Below, one piece after another: positions 6,038-7,962 of a stretch of 7,962 nt of DNA. Each line of letters opens with the position of its first letter. Within the stretch, counting starts at the first letter, position 1. The position numbers and the translations under genes are program-made. Under the pieces are notes generated by a model. That model made no database searches, had not been told where the DNA came from, and saw only the letters and a list, made by a program, of their open reading frames with translations. Origin of the DNA: Salegentibacter sp. (GTDB lineage Bacteria > Bacteroidota > Bacteroidia > Flavobacteriales > Flavobacteriaceae). The stretch is taken from positions 1 to 7,962 of the forward strand of contig JAGXIG010000119.1 of NCBI GenBank assembly GCA_024635815.1, in the 5' to 3' direction.

Positions 6038-6051
6038 CGACGCAAGCGTCG
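6038..6051. repeat. GC-rich palindrome CGACGC-AA-GCGTCG
   Basis: A perfect 6-bp inverted repeat around AA, strikingly GC-rich in AT-rich surroundings. On the - strand it is followed by AAATCTTTTTT, so it could act as a second terminator behind the DUF2147 gene, or as a protein-binding site upstream of priA. It lies 59 bp before the priA start. Confidence 0.45.
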
Positions 6052-6075
6052 CAGCATTTTTTATATTGCTATTCA

Positions 6076-6108
6076 AAAATAAAAACCACCCTTATAAAGA
6101 ATGGTTTT
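6076..6108 (-). terminator. intrinsic terminator after the DUF2147 gene
   Basis: On the - strand AAAACCATTCTT (6108-6097) and AAGGGTGGTTTT (6093-6082) form a 12-bp stem with two T-G wobble pairs and a 3-nt loop, followed by TTATTTTT-like sequence. It starts 21 bp after the DUF2147 stop codon and closes the three-gene envelope cluster, separating it from priA. Confidence 0.85.
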
Positions 6109-6129
6109 AATATTTAAAATTAAGAAATT

Positions 6130-6570
6130 TTATTTTTCTGCTCTTTCCCAAGTTTTCGTTTTATAAAAAAAAGCGATATATCCTCTCACGTTGAGCTTAT
6201 CGGGATTGTTTTCATCAACCCAAATTTTGCCATCATATTCTTTTCCAGACTTTGGATCTATTAAAGTTCCATCTACATACTCCTCGCCTTCTTTTACAAA
6301 GTCACGAATTACATTTAGGCCTTCTATAGGTTTACCTTTTAGTTCTCCCTGGCATTCGGTACATTTACGATCGCGGTGTTCTTCTTTGGTTATTCTTAGT
6401 ACTTTACCGTGAATAGCGCCATCCTTCTCGTATATTTCTACTATAGAATTTACACGCCCGGCATCGTTAACTACGTTCCATTTACCAAATACCCCTTGCG
6501 CCTGGATTCCTGAAGAAATCAGGATAAATCCAAAAAGTAATAGGTTAAGTAAGTTGAATTTGGTTTTCAT
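6130..6570 (-). CDS. exported DUF2147 family protein
   Basis: The 146-residue protein has a signal peptide: MKTK, a hydrophobic core (about 6-20) and a likely cleavage after 'IQAQ' near residue 25, so the mature form of about 120 residues acts in the periplasm or envelope. The mature part follows the DUF2147 pattern: 'GKWNVVNDAGRVNSIVEIYE' (29-48), 'GKVLRI' (55-60), a 'CTEC' pair (C70, C73), 'KGKPIEGLNVI' (78-88), 'DGTLIDPKSGKEYDGKIWV' (100-118) and 'VRGYIAFFYKTKTWER' (128-143). The fold is predicted to be a small beta-barrel, and no enzymatic role is established. The close cysteine pair could form a disulfide or bind metal. It is the last gene of its cluster, 12 bp after the chalcone-isomerase-like gene with an A-rich leader, and is followed by a strong terminator. 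Confidence 0.92.
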   Translation of the reverse strand: MKTKFNLLNLLLFGFILISSGIQAQGVFGKWNVVNDAGRVNSIVEIYEKDGAIHGKVLRITKEEHRDRKCTECQGELKGKPIEGLNVIRDFVKEGEEYVDGTLIDPKSGKEYDGKIWVDENNPDKLNVRGYIAFFYKTKTWERAEK

Positions 6571-6582
6571 TATCTTTTTATT

Positions 6583-7146
6583 TTATTGTTTACCCAGCAT
6601 ACCTTCTTTAAGATCATCGTCTGCCGGTTCGTTGGAAAGCCATATCCCAAATAACGCCTTTTTAAACTCCATTCCCTGAATTGAGCCACTTTCTTTTCCA
6701 TTTTTGTAAATAACTGAGCCTCTACTCGGTAAATAAACGATATCAAAAACGTCTTCTTTATTTATTTCATCTTTAAAAAAACTGATAAATTTCTTTATTT
6801 CTGTGGAAATTGGTGCGGTATTCCCGCCGGTTGAATTTTCAAAGCCTTCGGTTACTGCGTCAATCATTCTGTCGCTGGTAATCATTTTTGAAACTATGTG
6901 CAATCTTATTGCCATTGCTTCATCTTTATTTATTATTTCTTTAGCATTCCCCGATTTATTTTTAAGATAAAGTCCGCCTGCATACATATCCATCCAGAAC
7001 TTTTCTCTCACTCCGGCTCCATTAAGCGTCATTTCTTCAGAACCATATTCTAAAGTATTGGGTAATGTAGCGCCGCCTATTTCGGTTTGTGCCGAAGTTA
7101 AATTTAAGCCGAAAACGGCCACAAACAGGACTAATAGTTTTCTCAT
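6583..7146 (-). CDS. exported chalcone isomerase-like protein
   Basis: The 187-residue protein carries a signal peptide (MRKLL, hydrophobic 4-15, probable cleavage after 'TSAQ' at about 20). The mature region matches the chalcone-isomerase-like family: 'LNGAGVREKFWMDMYAGGLY' (41-60), a central helical region (about 85-130) and the diagnostic C-terminal 'KALFGIWLSNEPADDDLKEGMLG' segment (163-185). Plant chalcone isomerases cyclise flavonoid precursors and relatives bind fatty acids; bacterial exported members have no proven substrate, and nothing here suggests flavonoid metabolism. A ligand-binding role in the periplasm is an inference. It starts 25 bp after the YihY-like gene and is followed 12 bp later by the DUF2147 gene, indicating co-transcription. 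Confidence 0.9.
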   Translation of the reverse strand: MRKLLVLFVAVFGLNLTSAQTEIGGATLPNTLEYGSEEMTLNGAGVREKFWMDMYAGGLYLKNKSGNAKEIINKDEAMAIRLHIVSKMITSDRMIDAVTEGFENSTGGNTAPISTEIKKFISFFKDEINKEDVFDIVYLPSRGSVIYKNGKESGSIQGMEFKKALFGIWLSNEPADDDLKEGMLGKQ

Positions 7147-7171
7147 TTTGATGTGGTTTTAGGGTGTCAAG

Positions 7172-7962
7172 TTATTTAATTTTTTTCTTCATTTTTATTA
7201 AAGATGCATTTAATTCAAATCCTAAAAGCAATATATTAGAATTTAACCATATATACACCATTAATATTAATAATGCACCAATCGAGCCATAAAGCTCATT
7301 GTAGGTAGAAAAATTTTCTATATAGATACCAAATAAGTAAGTAAATATTAAAATAAGGAAAGTAGTAAAGAAAGCGCCTATAGAAAAGAACCGCGCCTGG
7401 CGTGCTTCTTTTGTTCCAAAATAATACAAAGTAGCCACCGCTATATAAATCAGTAAAATAAAAACCAGGTATTTTACAAAAGCCGAGCTAATATCCAAAA
7501 ATCCCAGATCTAATTCATTAAAGTCGCTGATAGCGTAGGTTAAATAAACAGCTAAAATTACAGTAAGTAATAAGAGCAAGGACATAATAAGCGAAACTCC
7601 AACCGCTACCATGTATTGTCTTAGAATAGAACGGTTGGCATTGGTATGATAGGAGAATTCAAAACCTGTAAATATTGCGTTTATCCCATTTGTCATTAAA
7701 AAAATAGAAACAATAAAAGCTATTGAAAGTAAACCTCCCCGAGGTGTATTAGCAATATCAAGGAAGATATCCTGGAAAAAATCAGAGGTATTTGGCGGTA
7801 GTAAAGAGTCCATAAAAACCAGGAACTGCAGCTGAAAATCATCTATAAAATCAATATAGGGAATAAGGTTAAGCATAAACAGCAAAAACGGAAACAGTGC
7901 CATAAAAAAACTAAACGCAATGGCGCTTGCCCTTGTAGAGAAAGTTCCTTTTATAATTCCAC
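7172..7962 (-). CDS. YihY/BrkB-family inner membrane protein (N-terminus outside window)
   Basis: The frame stays open through the right edge: 19 further codons precede the ATG at 7903-7901 and include the family motif 'STRASAIAFSFFMALFP', so that ATG is internal and the gene is partial, with 262 C-terminal residues visible. About six hydrophobic segments can be drawn (fragment residues 12-36, 77-99, 118-144, 160-181, 191-214, 225-249). The last contains the family hallmark 'YGSIGALLILMVYIWLNSNILLLGFELNA', written here in parts: 'YGSIGALL' (224-231) and 'LLGFELNA' (245-252). A lysine-rich tail ends the protein. YihY/BrkB proteins were once called ribonuclease BN or serum-resistance proteins, but they are integral membrane proteins of unsettled function. 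It is probably the first visible gene of a cluster with the two exported proteins downstream. Confidence 0.93.
   Translation of the reverse strand, partial: GIIKGTFSTRASAIAFSFFMALFPFLLFMLNLIPYIDFIDDFQLQFLVFMDSLLPPNTSDFFQDIFLDIANTPRGGLLSIAFIVSIFLMTNGINAIFTGFEFSYHTNANRSILRQYMVAVGVSLIMSLLLLLTVILAVYLTYAISDFNELDLGFLDISSAFVKYLVFILLIYIAVATLYYFGTKEARQARFFSIGAFFTTFLILIFTYLFGIYIENFSTYNELYGSIGALLILMVYIWLNSNILLLGFELNASLIKMKKKIK

Noticed and set aside
5828..6076. 82-codon open frame on the - strand overlapping the start of priA
   Set aside because: It overlaps the conserved N-terminus of priA in another frame, spans both hairpins and has no recognisable protein features.
6074..6081. TATTTTTG on the - strand, a formal match to the Bacteroidota -7 box before priA
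   Set aside because: It is part of the T-tract of the upstream terminator and no TTTG lies at a suitable distance upstream; probably a chance match.
7165..7170. TTGACA on the - strand before the chalcone isomerase-like gene
   Set aside because: The E. coli-type -35 sequence is not the consensus used by Bacteroidota, and only 18 bp separate it from the start codon.

Overview
The window looks like chromosomal DNA of a flavobacterium (Bacteroidota, Flavobacteriaceae; the protein sequences recall marine genera related to Gramella, Salegentibacter or Zunongwangia, but the genus is a guess). The evidence is low-GC DNA, start codons mostly lacking a Shine-Dalgarno sequence, a promoter of the Bacteroidota type (TTTG, 19 bp, TAnnTTTG) before rpsF, a long form of bS18, an 817-residue PriA and a Flavobacteria-type hypothetical protein (DUF6495-like).

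Layout. The + strand opens with the C-terminal end of a MacB/FtsX-type ABC transporter permease (1-411). On the - strand follow a conserved hypothetical gene (597-1073) and the ribosomal protein operon rpsF-rpsR-rplI (2437 down to 1332), which has a recognisable promoter and a strong terminator. A LytTR-type response regulator is divergent from rpsF (+, about 2697-3410) and convergent with priA (-, 3526-5979), the primosomal helicase. Upstream of priA, behind a strong terminator, lies a - strand cluster transcribed in the order YihY/BrkB-like membrane protein (cut by the right edge), chalcone-isomerase-like exported protein, DUF2147 exported protein.

How the genes relate. Three housekeeping jobs are represented: small-subunit and large-subunit ribosomal proteins, replication restart, and envelope proteins. 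The last three genes are tightly spaced (25 bp and 12 bp), all membrane or exported, and share one terminator, so they probably form one transcription unit. The response regulator has no sensor kinase in view. No gene-free stretch exceeds 300 bases. The gaps contain two copies of an imperfect palindromic intergenic repeat (1118-1219 and 3428-3498, in opposite orientation), terminators and short repeats.

Overall this is an ordinary core-genome region. I found no new defence system, mobile element, CRISPR array or RNA gene. The most rewarding details are the covarying hairpin in the two intergenic repeats, a direct repeat over the -33 element of the rpsF promoter, the single GAGG ribosome binding site in front of rplI, the non-ATG start of the response regulator, and the little-studied exported pair.
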